DNA of 64,000 nt from CALBPI01 sp038524795 (GTDB taxonomy: Bacteria > Pseudomonadota > Gammaproteobacteria > Steroidobacterales > Woeseiaceae): the NCBI GenBank assembly GCA_038524795.1, contig JBCBIJ010000007.1:1-64000 (forward strand), in the 5' to 3' direction. The notes beneath the pieces were generated by a model. The model searched no databases. It had not been told where the DNA came from and was given only the letters and a program-made list of their open reading frames with translations. This document shows positions 24,763-33,857 of this stretch, one piece after another (the stretch's first letter is position 1; every line of letters begins with the position of its first letter). A program made the translations under genes and the position numbers.

Positions 24763-26847
24763 ATGAGCCGACTCGACGCGCCTGTCACGGCGCTCTCGGG
24801 CGTCGGTCCCGCCATCGCCGGGAAGCTCGAGCGCCTCGGCGTCGAACGCGTTGCCGACCTGCTGTTCCAGCTCCCGATCCGCTATGAAGACCGCACTCGC
24901 GTGACACCTGTCGGCGCGGCCCTCGCGGGCACCCGCTGCGTGATCCACGCAGAAATCCTGCTCGCCGAAGTTGTGTTTCGCGGCCGCCGCAGCCTGCTCG
25001 TGCGTGTGGGTGACGGGACCGGCCAGCTCACGCTGCGCTTCTTTCATTTCTCTAACGCACAGAAAAACATGCTGCAGCGCGGACGCTGGATCGTCTGTTA
25101 CGGCGAATTCCGCCACGGACCCGCGGGGCCCGAAATGGTCCACCCCGAGTTTCGGGTGGTAGCCGAGGACGACACGCCGAAGCTCTCCGACAGGCTCACA
25201 CCCGTCTACCCGACCACCGAAGGTTTGCACCAGGCCCGTATGCGCGCGCTCGTGGGTAAAGCGCTTACGCAACTCGACCGGGAGCCGCCTGCAGAACTGC
25301 TGCAGCCCGGAACCCGTGTCGCGGGCAACCAAACGACCCTCGCCGAAGCCATTCGATTTCTGCATGCGCCGCCGCCCGACGTCAGCTTAGACGCACTCGC
25401 CGACGGCACCCATCCCTGCCAGCGCCGACTCGCACTCGAAGAACTCGTGGCGCACCACGTGAGCCTGCGGCAGCTGCGCGTGCAGGTGCGCGATACGCAG
25501 GCGCCCGTGCTCGCCGGCGATCGCAGTCTGCTCGACGCCTTCATCTCGGGTCTGCCCTTCGAACCGACGGGCGCTCAGCAACGTGTGCTCGACGAGATTC
25601 TCGAGGACACGGCGGACGCCGAGCCGATGATGCGGCTGGTGCAGGGCGATGTGGGCGCCGGCAAGACTGTCGTGGCTGCGGGTGCCGCGCTCGCTGCGAT
25701 CGGAGCGGGACACCAGTGCGCGCTCATGGCGCCCACGGAGCTGCTCGCTGAGCAGCACTTCCGAAGCTTCAAGGCCTGGTTTGACCCGCTCGGCGTCGAG
25801 GTCGCCTGGCTCACGGGCAGCCAGCGCGTCGCGGAACGTCGTGAGGCGCTGGCCGCAGTGGCCGACGGCAGCGCCAGAATGGTGGTCGGCACCCACGCGC
25901 TGTTCCAGGAACAGGTGCAGTTTGCGGCTCTCGGGCTCGTGATTATCGACGAGCAGCACCGCTTTGGCGTGCACCAGCGGCTCAGCCTGCGCGACAAGGG
26001 CAACGACGGTGCCATTCCACACCAGCTCGTGATGACGGCAACGCCCATTCCGCGGACGCTGGCCATGACGGCCTACGCCGACCTCGACACCTCGATCATC
26101 GATGCACTGCCCCCGGGGCGGACGCCCGTCACGACCGTGGTGGTGCCTGAGCAGCGCCGCGACGAAGTTGTGCAGCGCGTGGCGGCGGCCTGCGCCGAGG
26201 GGCGCCAGGCGTACTGGGTGTGCCCGCTCGTCGAAGACTCCGACGTGCTCGACTACCAGGCTGCGGAAACCACGGCGGCCATGCTCCGCGAACAACTGCC
26301 TGCGAACACGATCGGTCTCGTCCACGGCCGCATGAAGCCGCGCGACAAGGAGCGAGCCATGGCGGCGTTCTCGCGTGGCGAGAGCGACGTTCTCGTCGCG
26401 ACGACGGTCATCGAGGTCGGTGTCGACGTACCCAACGCAAGCCTCATGATCATCGAAAATGCCGAACGCATGGGGCTCGCCCAGCTGCACCAGTTGCGCG
26501 GCCGTGTCGGTCGCGGCAGCGCCGCGTCGAGCTGCGTGCTGCTGTACAAGGCGCCACTCTCGCGCATGGCGAAAGAACGCCTCGCCGTGCTCCGGGAATC
26601 CACGGATGGCTTCGTGATTGCCGACAAGGACCTTGAGCTGCGTGGCCCGGGCGAAGTGCTCGGGACCCGCCAAGCGGGCGCCATGAACCTGCGCATCGCG
26701 GACCTGGCCCGCGACGCTGATCTGTTGCCGACCGTGCACGCGACGGCGCAGACCTTGCTCGACGGTGACGACGCCACCGTCACCCGCCGGATCGACGCGC
26801 TCGTCGCGCGCTGGATTGGCAGCGCGAGCCGATACGGGAACGTATAA
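24763..26847 (+). CDS. recG: ATP-dependent DNA helicase RecG
   Basis: Branch-migrating helicase that remodels stalled forks and Holliday junctions. The 694-residue protein (E. coli 693) has an N-terminal wedge/OB domain (VGDGTGQLTLRFFHF). Helicase motifs follow: GDVGAGKTVVA (Walker A), APTELLAEQH, IIDEQHRFGVHQR (DEQH box), TATPIPRTLAM, VLVATTVIEVGVDVPNA and QLRGRVGRG. The frame is open upstream to 24661, but ATG 24763 (MSRLDAPVTALSGVGPAIA) fits homologues. It begins 10 bases after ridA. Confidence 0.97.
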   Translation: MSRLDAPVTALSGVGPAIAGKLERLGVERVADLLFQLPIRYEDRTRVTPVGAALAGTRCVIHAEILLAEVVFRGRRSLLVRVGDGTGQLTLRFFHFSNAQKNMLQRGRWIVCYGEFRHGPAGPEMVHPEFRVVAEDDTPKLSDRLTPVYPTTEGLHQARMRALVGKALTQLDREPPAELLQPGTRVAGNQTTLAEAIRFLHAPPPDVSLDALADGTHPCQRRLALEELVAHHVSLRQLRVQVRDTQAPVLAGDRSLLDAFISGLPFEPTGAQQRVLDEILEDTADAEPMMRLVQGDVGAGKTVVAAGAALAAIGAGHQCALMAPTELLAEQHFRSFKAWFDPLGVEVAWLTGSQRVAERREALAAVADGSARMVVGTHALFQEQVQFAALGLVIIDEQHRFGVHQRLSLRDKGNDGAIPHQLVMTATPIPRTLAMTAYADLDTSIIDALPPGRTPVTTVVVPEQRRDEVVQRVAAACAEGRQAYWVCPLVEDSDVLDYQAAETTAAMLREQLPANTIGLVHGRMKPRDKERAMAAFSRGESDVLVATTVIEVGVDVPNASLMIIENAERMGLAQLHQLRGRVGRGSAASSCVLLYKAPLSRMAKERLAVLRESTDGFVIADKDLELRGPGEVLGTRQAGAMNLRIADLARDADLLPTVHATAQTLLDGDDATVTRRIDALVARWIGSASRYGNV

Positions 26848-26888
26848 AATAGCGTGCTGGCCAACCGAGGCCGACGGAGCAACCCAAC

Positions 26889-27437
26889 GTGCTGACACAG
26901 GCAACCCGTGACAATTCGCAATGGCAGGCCACCGCGCCCGTCACGGGCGATTTTGCGGACTGGCTTGTCAGCGAGCGCCTCATGACGCCCGACATCAGGC
27001 GCTCGTTCGAGGCGCCCGTGCGCATCGAGGTTCTGGCCGAAGGTGCCACGGCGCTGCCCGACGAGGTCGCCGCACTGGTGGCCGGCAACGACGCGGCTCT
27101 GGGCTGGCTTCGCGAAATCGTTATGTTCTCGGGCGACACGCTGCTCGTACATGCGCTCTGTTACGCACCCGAACGCACGCTGGCGGCGCACCCCTGGCTG
27201 ATGGACCTGGGCGCGAACCCGCTGGGCGGCCAACTGGCACAACGCAACGATGTCGCGCGTGTGGCGCAGCACTACAGCCGCAGCGACGCGCTGACCGCGG
27301 GTGACGCACGCGTTGGCGCGGGTGGCTGGTCGCGCCGCTCGCTGTTCGACATCGGCGGTGCACCCCTCGTGTTGTTCGAGCATCTCTCGGCCGGCTTCGT
27401 AGGCGTGCCGCGACAAACGGAAGACGACGCCTCATGA
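26889..27437 (+). CDS. ubiC: Chorismate pyruvate-lyase
   Basis: Converts chorismate to 4-hydroxybenzoate and pyruvate, the first committed step of ubiquinone synthesis. The 182-residue protein resembles UbiC in layout: an N-terminal FADWLVSERLMTPDIRRSFE region, REIVMFSGDTLLVHA in the centre, and RRSLFDIGGAPLVLFEHLS carrying the late Glu. It starts at GTG 26889 with GGAG about 10 bases before. The stop overlaps the ubiA ATG (ATGA), and this pairing with ubiA strongly supports the call. Confidence 0.92.
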   Translation: MLTQATRDNSQWQATAPVTGDFADWLVSERLMTPDIRRSFEAPVRIEVLAEGATALPDEVAALVAGNDAALGWLREIVMFSGDTLLVHALCYAPERTLAAHPWLMDLGANPLGGQLAQRNDVARVAQHYSRSDALTAGDARVGAGGWSRRSLFDIGGAPLVLFEHLSAGFVGVPRQTEDDAS

Positions 27438-28330
27438 GCGGCGGCGCCGGCGCAACGGCGCGGGCCGTCGTCAGCCAGCTTGGCGTCTACGGTCGGCTCA
27501 TGCGGCTAGACCGGCCCGTGGGTATCTGGCTGCTCATGTGGCCCATGCTCTGGGCGCTCTGGATTGCCGGCGAAGGTCGGCCCGCGCCCGACATTCTCAT
27601 CGTGTTTCTCGCCGGTTGCGTCGTCACTCGGTCCGCGGGCTGCGTGATCAATGACATCGCCGACCGCAAGTTCGACCCGCAGGTCACACGCACGCGGTCG
27701 CGGCCGCTGGCGTCGGGCGAGATTGGTGTTGTCGAAGCGTTCATGGTGTTCGTCGGCCTGGGTTTCATCGCCATCGGCCTTGTGGCGACACTCAACCCGC
27801 TGACCCAGGTACTGGCCGCAGGCGCTGTGGTACTCATGATCGTCTACCCGTTCATGAAGCGCGTGCTGTCCGTGCCGCAGCTCATCCTGGGCGCCGCGTT
27901 CGCGATGGCGATCCCGATGGCCTTTGCGGCGCAGACCGGCAGCATCGATCCCATCGCCTGGTTTGTGTTCGCCATCACGGTGCTTTGGGCGGTGATTTAC
28001 GACACGATGTACGCCATGTGCGACCGGCCCGATGATCTCGAAGCCGGGATACGCTCGACGGCCATCCTGTTCGGCGATGCGGACCGCTTCATCATCGGCA
28101 TGATGCAGATCATGTTGCTGCTTGCCTTCGTCGTGCTCGGCGACCGCATCTATGCAACGCCCTGGTACTACGGCGCGCTCCTGGTCGTGGCCGGTTTTAT
28201 GGCCTACCAGCAATATCTGATCCGAAATCGCGAGCCGCAGGCCTGCTTCGCCGCCTTTCTCAATAACCGCCACGTCGGCATGACGGTGTTCATCGGCCTG
28301 GCGCTGCACTACCTCTACGCACCCGCCTGA
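27434..28330 (+). CDS. ubiA: 4-hydroxybenzoate polyprenyltransferase
   Basis: An integral membrane prenyltransferase that attaches the polyprenyl tail to 4-hydroxybenzoate. The 298-residue protein has about eight or nine membrane segments and both aspartate-rich motifs: NDIADRKFDPQVTRTRSRPL (first) and DTMYAMCDRPDDLEAGIRST (second). It acts directly after UbiC, whose gene overlaps it by four bases. Its 3' end overlaps the convergent comF-like gene by 16 bases. Confidence 0.96.
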   Translation: MSGGAGATARAVVSQLGVYGRLMRLDRPVGIWLLMWPMLWALWIAGEGRPAPDILIVFLAGCVVTRSAGCVINDIADRKFDPQVTRTRSRPLASGEIGVVEAFMVFVGLGFIAIGLVATLNPLTQVLAAGAVVLMIVYPFMKRVLSVPQLILGAAFAMAIPMAFAAQTGSIDPIAWFVFAITVLWAVIYDTMYAMCDRPDDLEAGIRSTAILFGDADRFIIGMMQIMLLLAFVVLGDRIYATPWYYGALLVVAGFMAYQQYLIRNREPQACFAAFLNNRHVGMTVFIGLALHYLYAPA

Positions 28331-29034
28331 GCCGCACTGACGGCTCGCGCTAGCACCACACAGTCAACCTGACGCGCGCCGTGCGTGAACAGCGCCTGCG
28401 TCGCCGCCGTCAGCGTTGCCCCCGTGGTCATCACGTCATCGACGAGCACAATGTGCCGACCGGCAACCTCGGGCGTCGCAACGAACGCGCCTGCGAGATT
28501 GCGCCGTCTCGCCGCAGCCGTGAGCCCGACTTGCGCGGGTGTGTCGATACAGCGTGACAGCCACAGCGGGCGCAGCGGGCGGCCGGAGACGGCCGCCAAA
28601 GCGCGCGCCAACACCAATGCTTGGTTGAACCCGCGCTGGCGTTCGCGCCGCCGGTGCAACGGCAGCGGCACAAGCTCGGCGTCCTCAAGCCAGGGTAGCG
28701 CCGCAAGCGGTTGCAACAACGCGGAGAGCGCGGGCACCAGTGTGCGGTCACCGTGGTATTTGAACCGCTGCAGCACGGCGTCGACTGGAAATGCATGGCG
28801 CTGCGCCGCCGCCGCATAGTGCCAAGCGGGCGGTGCCAGACGACACAACCCGCAGCGCGCGCGATCGTGTGGCAGGGGCAACGCACACCGCGGGCACGCG
28901 GCGGTGAATGTGGGGCAAACCTCGACGCAGTCGGCGCAGACGGGGTCGCCGGCCGGCAGCCCACACAAGACGCACGCGGGCGGCGAGAGCATATCGACGA
29001 GGGCGCGCGCGCCGGATTGCCAAGACCTGCTCAT
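28315..29034 (-). CDS. ComF family phosphoribosyltransferase-like protein
   Basis: A 239-residue protein with an N-terminal double cysteine cluster (CVLCG, CADC, CPRC, CGLC), likely to bind zinc, and a C-terminal type I phosphoribosyltransferase domain. The PRPP loop is IVLVDDVMTTGATL; RERQRGFNQALVLA is the other ComF signature. Homologues (ComF, GntX/YhgH) are needed for DNA uptake or use in competent bacteria, which is of interest because a pilus operon is present. ATG 29034 is used; the frame upstream to 29259 is not family-like. It is divergent from the bioC-like gene by 73 bases. Confidence 0.92.
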   Translation of the reverse strand: MSRSWQSGARALVDMLSPPACVLCGLPAGDPVCADCVEVCPTFTAACPRCALPLPHDRARCGLCRLAPPAWHYAAAAQRHAFPVDAVLQRFKYHGDRTLVPALSALLQPLAALPWLEDAELVPLPLHRRRERQRGFNQALVLARALAAVSGRPLRPLWLSRCIDTPAQVGLTAAARRRNLAGAFVATPEVAGRHIVLVDDVMTTGATLTAATQALFTHGARQVDCVVLARAVSAAQAGA

Positions 29035-29107
29035 GCCGGACAAGGTGCCCGACAAGCCGGGTGGCCTGTCGCTGCCATTCCCGGCGAAACGCACCGATAA
29101 TTGGCCC

Positions 29108-29986
29108 ATGACTTCGTCACTGCTTGAATCCAACCGAGACCTGCAACGCCGGCTCACACACGCGGCGACCGCGTTTTCGGCGCACGCGTTTCTGCACGAG
29201 CGCTGCGCCGACGAGCTCGTCTCGCGCCTGGACTTGTTACGTATCGCGCCCGAAACCATCCTTGACGCAGGTGCCGCGACGGGCGCGCTCGCACAACGGC
29301 TGGCGCAACGTTACCCGGGGGCGCAGGTGACGGCCGCCGAGCTCAACCAGGCGCTGGCCGCGACAATGCCCAAGGTGGGCGCGCTGAAACGCCTGCTGGG
29401 CCGAACACGTGCCGTGCAGCGGTTGGCCGCCGCACTCGATGACCTGCCACTGGGCGATGACAGTGTCGATCTCGTCGCCAGCAACCTGGCCCTGCCGCGG
29501 TTTGCGGAGCCCGACGCCGTGCTGGCCGAGGTGGCGCGTGTGCTCAAACCTGGCGGCGCCTTTAGCTTCGTCACACTGGGTCCCGACACGCTTCGCGAGT
29601 TGCGCGAGGCCTGGGGCGATGTTGATGACGGCGTCCACGTCGCGACGTTCACGGATATGCACGACATCGGAGACGCACTCGGGCGCGCGGGCTTTGCCGA
29701 ACCTGTGCTCGATGTGGATACGCTCGCGCTGACCTACAACGACGTCGGCGCGCTTTGGCAGGATCTATCGGCATTGGGCGCTCGCAACTGCTTGCCCGGG
29801 CGTCAGCGTGGCCTCACGGGCCGAACCCGCTTCGGTGACATGTGTGACCGACTGATGCGCGACGGTAACCTGCGTCTGAGCGTGGAACTCGTCTACGCGC
29901 AGTGCTGGGGCACGGCTGGGCCGCACAAGTCGGGTGAGGTCGCCATTCGGCCTGATGCGATCGGCATGCGGCGTCGCGACGGCTGA
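29108..29986 (+). CDS. bioC: BioC-like malonyl-ACP O-methyltransferase
   Basis: A 292-residue SAM-dependent methyltransferase. Motif I is ILDAGAATGALAQRL, with LDDLPLGDDSVDLVASNLAL and LKPGGAFSFVTLGPDTLREL after it. The C-terminal half has BioC features: AWGDVDDGVHVATFTDMHDIG, then GARNCLPGRQRGLTGR. BioC methylates malonyl-ACP to start pimelate synthesis for biotin. comF lies next to bio genes in other gammaproteobacteria, but no bioB, F, H, A or D is adjacent here. A GATAAT (29096-29101) with TGCCAT 17 bases upstream would place transcription at or next to the ATG. NDUFAF5-type relatives are the main alternative. Confidence 0.8.
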   Translation: MTSSLLESNRDLQRRLTHAATAFSAHAFLHERCADELVSRLDLLRIAPETILDAGAATGALAQRLAQRYPGAQVTAAELNQALAATMPKVGALKRLLGRTRAVQRLAAALDDLPLGDDSVDLVASNLALPRFAEPDAVLAEVARVLKPGGAFSFVTLGPDTLRELREAWGDVDDGVHVATFTDMHDIGDALGRAGFAEPVLDVDTLALTYNDVGALWQDLSALGARNCLPGRQRGLTGRTRFGDMCDRLMRDGNLRLSVELVYAQCWGTAGPHKSGEVAIRPDAIGMRRRDG

Positions 29987-30047
29987 ACCGCGACACGCCT
30001 GCTACAGCGCGTTTACGCAAGGCGCATTGCGCCGCTATTCTCCGCTC

Positions 30048-30530
30048 ATGGAGTCCGGGCCACACACCTTCAATCTGCAAGCCAATTGCGCACTGAGCGC
30101 AGGGCAGGCTGTGGCGTTCTTCGCAGGCATCGCTGCCGTCAGCCTTGGCATAGCGCTGCTGTTTGTGGCGCGCGGCTACTGGCCTGTGCTGCCGTTCGCC
30201 GGCGCGGAGCTGGCCTTTTTGGCCTGGGCCTTGCGCGCCAGTTGGCGTGCTGGTCAGGCCCGCGAGCAGCTGGTCATCGACAGCGATGAAATCGTGATCA
30301 CGCGTTGGGACCCGGATGCGGATACGCCCAGCACGACGCGACTACCACGGACCTGGACCAAGGCCGCGCTCATCGAGGTCCGCGATCGACGCGGTGGCGA
30401 GCAGCTGGCGCTCGGTCAACGGGGCCGCTGGTGGGTCATCGGCCGATTCCTGGGCGAAGACGAACGCAAACGCCTGCACCACCGCCTGAGCCAGGTTCTT
30501 CGACAGAACGGGCACATCGGGCCGCGCTGA
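30048..30530 (+). CDS. DUF2244 family membrane protein
   Basis: A 160-residue protein with two adjacent membrane helices (about residues 20-62, including AVAFFAGIAAVSLGIALLFV). A soluble C-terminal beta domain follows (IDSDEIVITRWDPD, GRWWVIGRFLGEDERKRL). DUF2244 proteins are commonly encoded directly before coxB in proteobacteria, as here, suggesting a role near cytochrome oxidase assembly, but no biochemical function is known. ATG 30048 is used because the upstream extension overlaps the methyltransferase end. Confidence 0.88.
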   Translation: MESGPHTFNLQANCALSAGQAVAFFAGIAAVSLGIALLFVARGYWPVLPFAGAELAFLAWALRASWRAGQAREQLVIDSDEIVITRWDPDADTPSTTRLPRTWTKAALIEVRDRRGGEQLALGQRGRWWVIGRFLGEDERKRLHHRLSQVLRQNGHIGPR

Positions 30531-30709
30531 TCCGCGACGAAACCTCGACCTTCGAAAAACCGGTCGAATCCGCGCCTTCCCGCGCGACGTAAGTCTCCTT
30601 TTTGCGCTGGAATATCAGTACAATAATAGGGCTTGAGACGTGGGGACACGCGTCTCGCAAGCGCCACCCGGCCGGCCAAGTAGCCTGGGGGCGCCACTCA
30701 ACACAAGAC

Positions 30710-31540
30710 ATGAGAATGACTATGACACGCAGGATTGCCGCGGCGCTCGTCGCGCTGCTGCCCACGGGTGCCGCTTACGCGGACTGGGATCTGAACATGC
30801 GCGAGGGCGTCACGGCCATCAGCCGTGAGGTGTACAGCCTCCACATGCTCATCTTCTGGGTCTGCTGCGCCATCGCCGTGTTTGTTTTCGGCTGGATGCT
30901 TGTGGCGCTCGTGCTGCACCGTAAATCGCGCGGCGTGGAAGCGGCGCAGTTTTCGCACAGCACCAAGGCGGAGATCATCTGGACGCTGATCCCGGCCGTC
31001 ATTCTGGTTGCCATGGCCGTGCCCGCGGCGAAGACGATGATCGCCATTGAGGACGACCGCAATCCCGATCTCACGATCAAGGCCACGGCCTACCAGTGGA
31101 AGTGGCAGTACGAATACCTCGATGAAGGCCTGAGCTTCTACTCAACCCTCGCACGCACGAGCAATGATGCGCGCCGCACGGGCTCAGGCATTGATCCCGA
31201 GTCGGTCGAGAACTACCTGCTCGAAGTCGACAACCACGTTGTGGTACCCGTGAACGCGAAAGTACGTGTGCTCATCACCTCGAACGACGTGCTGCACGCC
31301 TGGTGGATGCCTGACTTCGCGATCAAGAAAGACGCGATCCCGGGGTACATCAACCAGGCCTGGTTCAAGGCGGAAGAGCCCGGTATCTACCGCGGTCAGT
31401 GCGCCGAGCTATGCGGCCAGGACCACGGCTTCATGCCGATCGTGGTCGAAGTGCTCGAGCAGGACGACTACGACGCACGGCTGGCCGCCATGAAGGTCGA
31501 ATTCGGCACGGACACGCCGCGCCTCGCGAACAACGATTGA
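30710..31540 (+). CDS. coxB: Cytochrome c oxidase subunit II
   Basis: The CuA-carrying subunit that accepts electrons from cytochrome c in an aa3-type oxidase. It has 276 residues from ATG 30710: a signal peptide (cleavage near GAAYADWDL), two membrane helices, and a periplasmic cupredoxin domain. The aromatic electron-entry segment is ATAYQWKWQYEY and the CuA ligands are in CAELCGQDHGFMPIVVEV. No CxxCH is present, so there is no fused cytochrome c domain (not a caa3 type). Nearby ATGs at 30716 and 30722 are also possible starts. coxA follows 13 bases after its stop. Confidence 0.95.
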   Translation: MRMTMTRRIAAALVALLPTGAAYADWDLNMREGVTAISREVYSLHMLIFWVCCAIAVFVFGWMLVALVLHRKSRGVEAAQFSHSTKAEIIWTLIPAVILVAMAVPAAKTMIAIEDDRNPDLTIKATAYQWKWQYEYLDEGLSFYSTLARTSNDARRTGSGIDPESVENYLLEVDNHVVVPVNAKVRVLITSNDVLHAWWMPDFAIKKDAIPGYINQAWFKAEEPGIYRGQCAELCGQDHGFMPIVVEVLEQDDYDARLAAMKVEFGTDTPRLANND

Positions 31541-31553
31541 AGGCAGACACAAC

Positions 31554-33149
31554 ATGACTGCAACGACACACAACGACGCCCACCACGCGGACGATCACCA
31601 CGACCACGGCCCGGAGCTCACGGGCATCAAGCGCTGGCTGTTCACGACGAACCACAAGGACATCGGCACGATGTACTTGATCTTCAGTCTCGTGATGCTG
31701 TTCGTGGGTGGCGCGATGGCGCTCGTCATCCGCACAGAGCTGGGCCAGCCTGGTATGCAGTTCGTGCAGCCCGACTTCTACAACCAGATGGTCACGATGC
31801 ACGCGCTCATCATGATCTTCGGTGCCGTCATGCCCGCGTTCGTCGGTCTCGCCAACTGGATGATCCCGCTCATGGTGGGCGCGCCCGACATGGCGCTGCC
31901 GCGTATGAACAACTGGTCGTTCTGGATCCTGCCCGTCGCGTTCGGCATCCTGCTGGCGACGCTGTTCGTCCCGGGCGGCGCCCCAGCTGGCGGCTGGACC
32001 ATGTACCCGCCGCTTGTGCTGCAGACGGGTGACGCCTTCCCCATGCTCATCTTCGCGGTGCACCTCATGGGCATCTCGTCAATCATGGGCGCGATCAACA
32101 TCATCGTCACGATTCTGAACATGCGTGCACCGGGCATGACGCTGCTCAAGATGCCGCTGTTCGTCTGGACCTGGCTCATCACGGCGTACCTGCTCATCGC
32201 GGTCATGCCCGTTTTGGCCGGCGCCGTGACGATGCTACTTACGGATCAGTTCTTCGGCACGAGCTTCTTCCGCGCGGCCGGTGGCGGTGACCCCGTCATG
32301 TTCCAGCACATCTTCTGGTTCTTCGGGCACCCCGAGGTCTACATCATGATTCTGCCGGCGTTCGGCATTATCTCGGAGATCATCCCGACCTTCTCGCGCA
32401 AGCCGCTGTTCGGTTACACCTCGATGGTCTACGCCACAGCATCGATCGCGTTCCTGTCGTTTATCGTCTGGGCGCACCACATGTTCACGGCCGGCATGCC
32501 GCTGACGGGGCAGCTGTTCTTCATGTTTACGACGATGCTCATCGCCGTGCCGACTGGTGTGAAGGTCTTCAATTGGGCCGCCACGATGTGGAAGGGCGCG
32601 ATGACGTTTGAGACGCCCATGCTGTTCGCCGTGGCGTTCCTGTTCCTGTTCACGATCGGTGGTTTCTCGGGCCTCATGCTGGCCATCGTGCCCGCCGACT
32701 TCCAATACCACGACAGCTACTTTGTCGTTGCGCACTTCCACTACGTGCTCGTGCCGGGCGCCATCTTCGCGATCATCGCGGGCGTGTACTACTGGCTGCC
32801 CAAGTGGACGGGCCACATGTACAACGAAACACTGGGCAAGGCGCACTTCTGGCTGACGACCATCTTCGTCAACCTGACCTTCTTCCCGATGCACTTCCTG
32901 GGGCTGGCGGGTATGCCGCGTCGTATCCCGGACTACGCCACACAGTTCGCAGACTTCAATATGGTCGCAACCGTTGGCGCGTTCGGCTTCGGTCTCTCGC
33001 AGCTGCTGTTCGTCTGGATCATCGTCCAGTGCGCCCGTGGCGGTAAGAAAGCCACCGCGGAAGTTTGGGAGAACCCGGTAGGTCTCGAGTGGACCGTACC
33101 GTCACCGGCACCGCACCACACCTTCGACGAGCCGCCTGTCGTCAAGTGA
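31554..33149 (+). CDS. coxA: Cytochrome c oxidase subunit I
   Basis: The 531-residue, 12-helix catalytic subunit holding heme a and the heme a3-CuB centre, reducing O2 to water with proton pumping. Key features are the His-rich N-terminus, TMHALIMIFGAVMP (low-spin heme ligand), and WFFGHPEVYIMILP with the CuB His and the glutamate typical of type A1 oxidases. WAHHMFTAGMP follows with two CuB ligands, then VVAHFHYVLVPGA with the heme a3 and heme a histidines. It is followed directly by a 45-residue membrane ORF and ctaG. Confidence 0.98.
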   Translation: MTATTHNDAHHADDHHDHGPELTGIKRWLFTTNHKDIGTMYLIFSLVMLFVGGAMALVIRTELGQPGMQFVQPDFYNQMVTMHALIMIFGAVMPAFVGLANWMIPLMVGAPDMALPRMNNWSFWILPVAFGILLATLFVPGGAPAGGWTMYPPLVLQTGDAFPMLIFAVHLMGISSIMGAINIIVTILNMRAPGMTLLKMPLFVWTWLITAYLLIAVMPVLAGAVTMLLTDQFFGTSFFRAAGGGDPVMFQHIFWFFGHPEVYIMILPAFGIISEIIPTFSRKPLFGYTSMVYATASIAFLSFIVWAHHMFTAGMPLTGQLFFMFTTMLIAVPTGVKVFNWAATMWKGAMTFETPMLFAVAFLFLFTIGGFSGLMLAIVPADFQYHDSYFVVAHFHYVLVPGAIFAIIAGVYYWLPKWTGHMYNETLGKAHFWLTTIFVNLTFFPMHFLGLAGMPRRIPDYATQFADFNMVATVGAFGFGLSQLLFVWIIVQCARGGKKATAEVWENPVGLEWTVPSPAPHHTFDEPPVVK

Positions 33150-33150
33150 T

Positions 33151-33288
33151 ATGAGCACGGACGTCCGCGACACAACGGCGCAGCGACGCGCGGCACGGCG
33201 CAGCGCGGCCATCCTCGGGGTGGTTGCTGTCGCCGTGTTCGTGGCGTTCATTACCGCGACCGTGTTGCGCAGCGGCGCGGGCGCCTGA
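33151..33288 (+). CDS. Small membrane protein between coxA and ctaG
   Basis: An ATG one base after the coxA stop opens a 45-codon frame ending one base before the ctaG GTG. The product starts MSTDVRDTTAQRRAARRSAA, then has one membrane helix (ILGVVAVAVFVAFITATVL) and a short tail. The arginine-rich N-terminus predicts an N-in orientation. A tiny single-helix protein at this exact place is found in other proteobacterial cox operons and is sometimes called a cytochrome oxidase small assembly protein. The perfect tiling between two genes supports translation. Its function is unproven. Confidence 0.8.
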   Translation: MSTDVRDTTAQRRAARRSAAILGVVAVAVFVAFITATVLRSGAGA

Positions 33289-33289
33289 C

Positions 33290-33820
33290 GTGAACGCACC
33301 CGACCGTTGGCTGCCGCTCAAGCTCGTCGCCATGACGGCAGCGATGTTCGGCTTTGCGTTCTCACTGATCCCACTCTACGACGCGTTCTGCGAGATCACG
33401 GGATTCGGCGGACGCACGAATACAGCACCGGTCGCCGTCACGGAAACCGATACGGGCCGCATGGTCACCGTGCAGTTCACGACGACCGTGAACGAACTGG
33501 CGCCCTACGCGTTCAAGCCGTCGGTCCAGAGCATGGAAGTCGAAGTCGGCAAGGTCTACGACGCCACGTTTATCGCCGAGAACCTGACCAGCGCGGGGCG
33601 CGTTGGCCAGGCTATTCCGAGCGTCGTGCCGAACCGTGCCGGCGAGTTTTTCAGAAAGACCGAGTGCTTCTGTTTCAACAACCAGCCCTTCGAGGGTGGT
33701 GAAACTAAGGAAATGCCGCTCGTGTTCATGGTCGACCGGGGTCTGCCCGAATACATCGACACGATCACGCTTTCCTACACATTCTTTAATATTGAGTCGG
33801 CCGCGAACAGTGGGACCTGA
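33290..33820 (+). CDS. ctaG: Cytochrome c oxidase assembly protein CtaG (Cox11)
   Basis: Membrane-anchored copper chaperone that delivers copper to the CuB site of subunit I. It has 176 residues: one N-terminal helix (LVAMTAAMFGFAFSLIPLYDAFC) with the conserved YDAFCEITGFGG just after it, and an immunoglobulin-like periplasmic domain containing the copper-binding ECFCFNNQPF motif. The start is GTG 33290 (MNAPDRWLPLKLV), just after the small ORF. The frame upstream to 33224 overlaps that ORF and is not family-like. Confidence 0.95.
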   Translation: MNAPDRWLPLKLVAMTAAMFGFAFSLIPLYDAFCEITGFGGRTNTAPVAVTETDTGRMVTVQFTTTVNELAPYAFKPSVQSMEVEVGKVYDATFIAENLTSAGRVGQAIPSVVPNRAGEFFRKTECFCFNNQPFEGGETKEMPLVFMVDRGLPEYIDTITLSYTFFNIESAANSGT

Positions 33821-33857
33821 TCGCGGCGCGTAAGCGTACTCCCAGGGGACAGCCAAC

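Noticed and set aside
30710..31540. caa3-type oxidase with a cytochrome c domain on subunit II
   Set aside because: The reading frame ends shortly after the CuA domain and no CxxCH motif is present.
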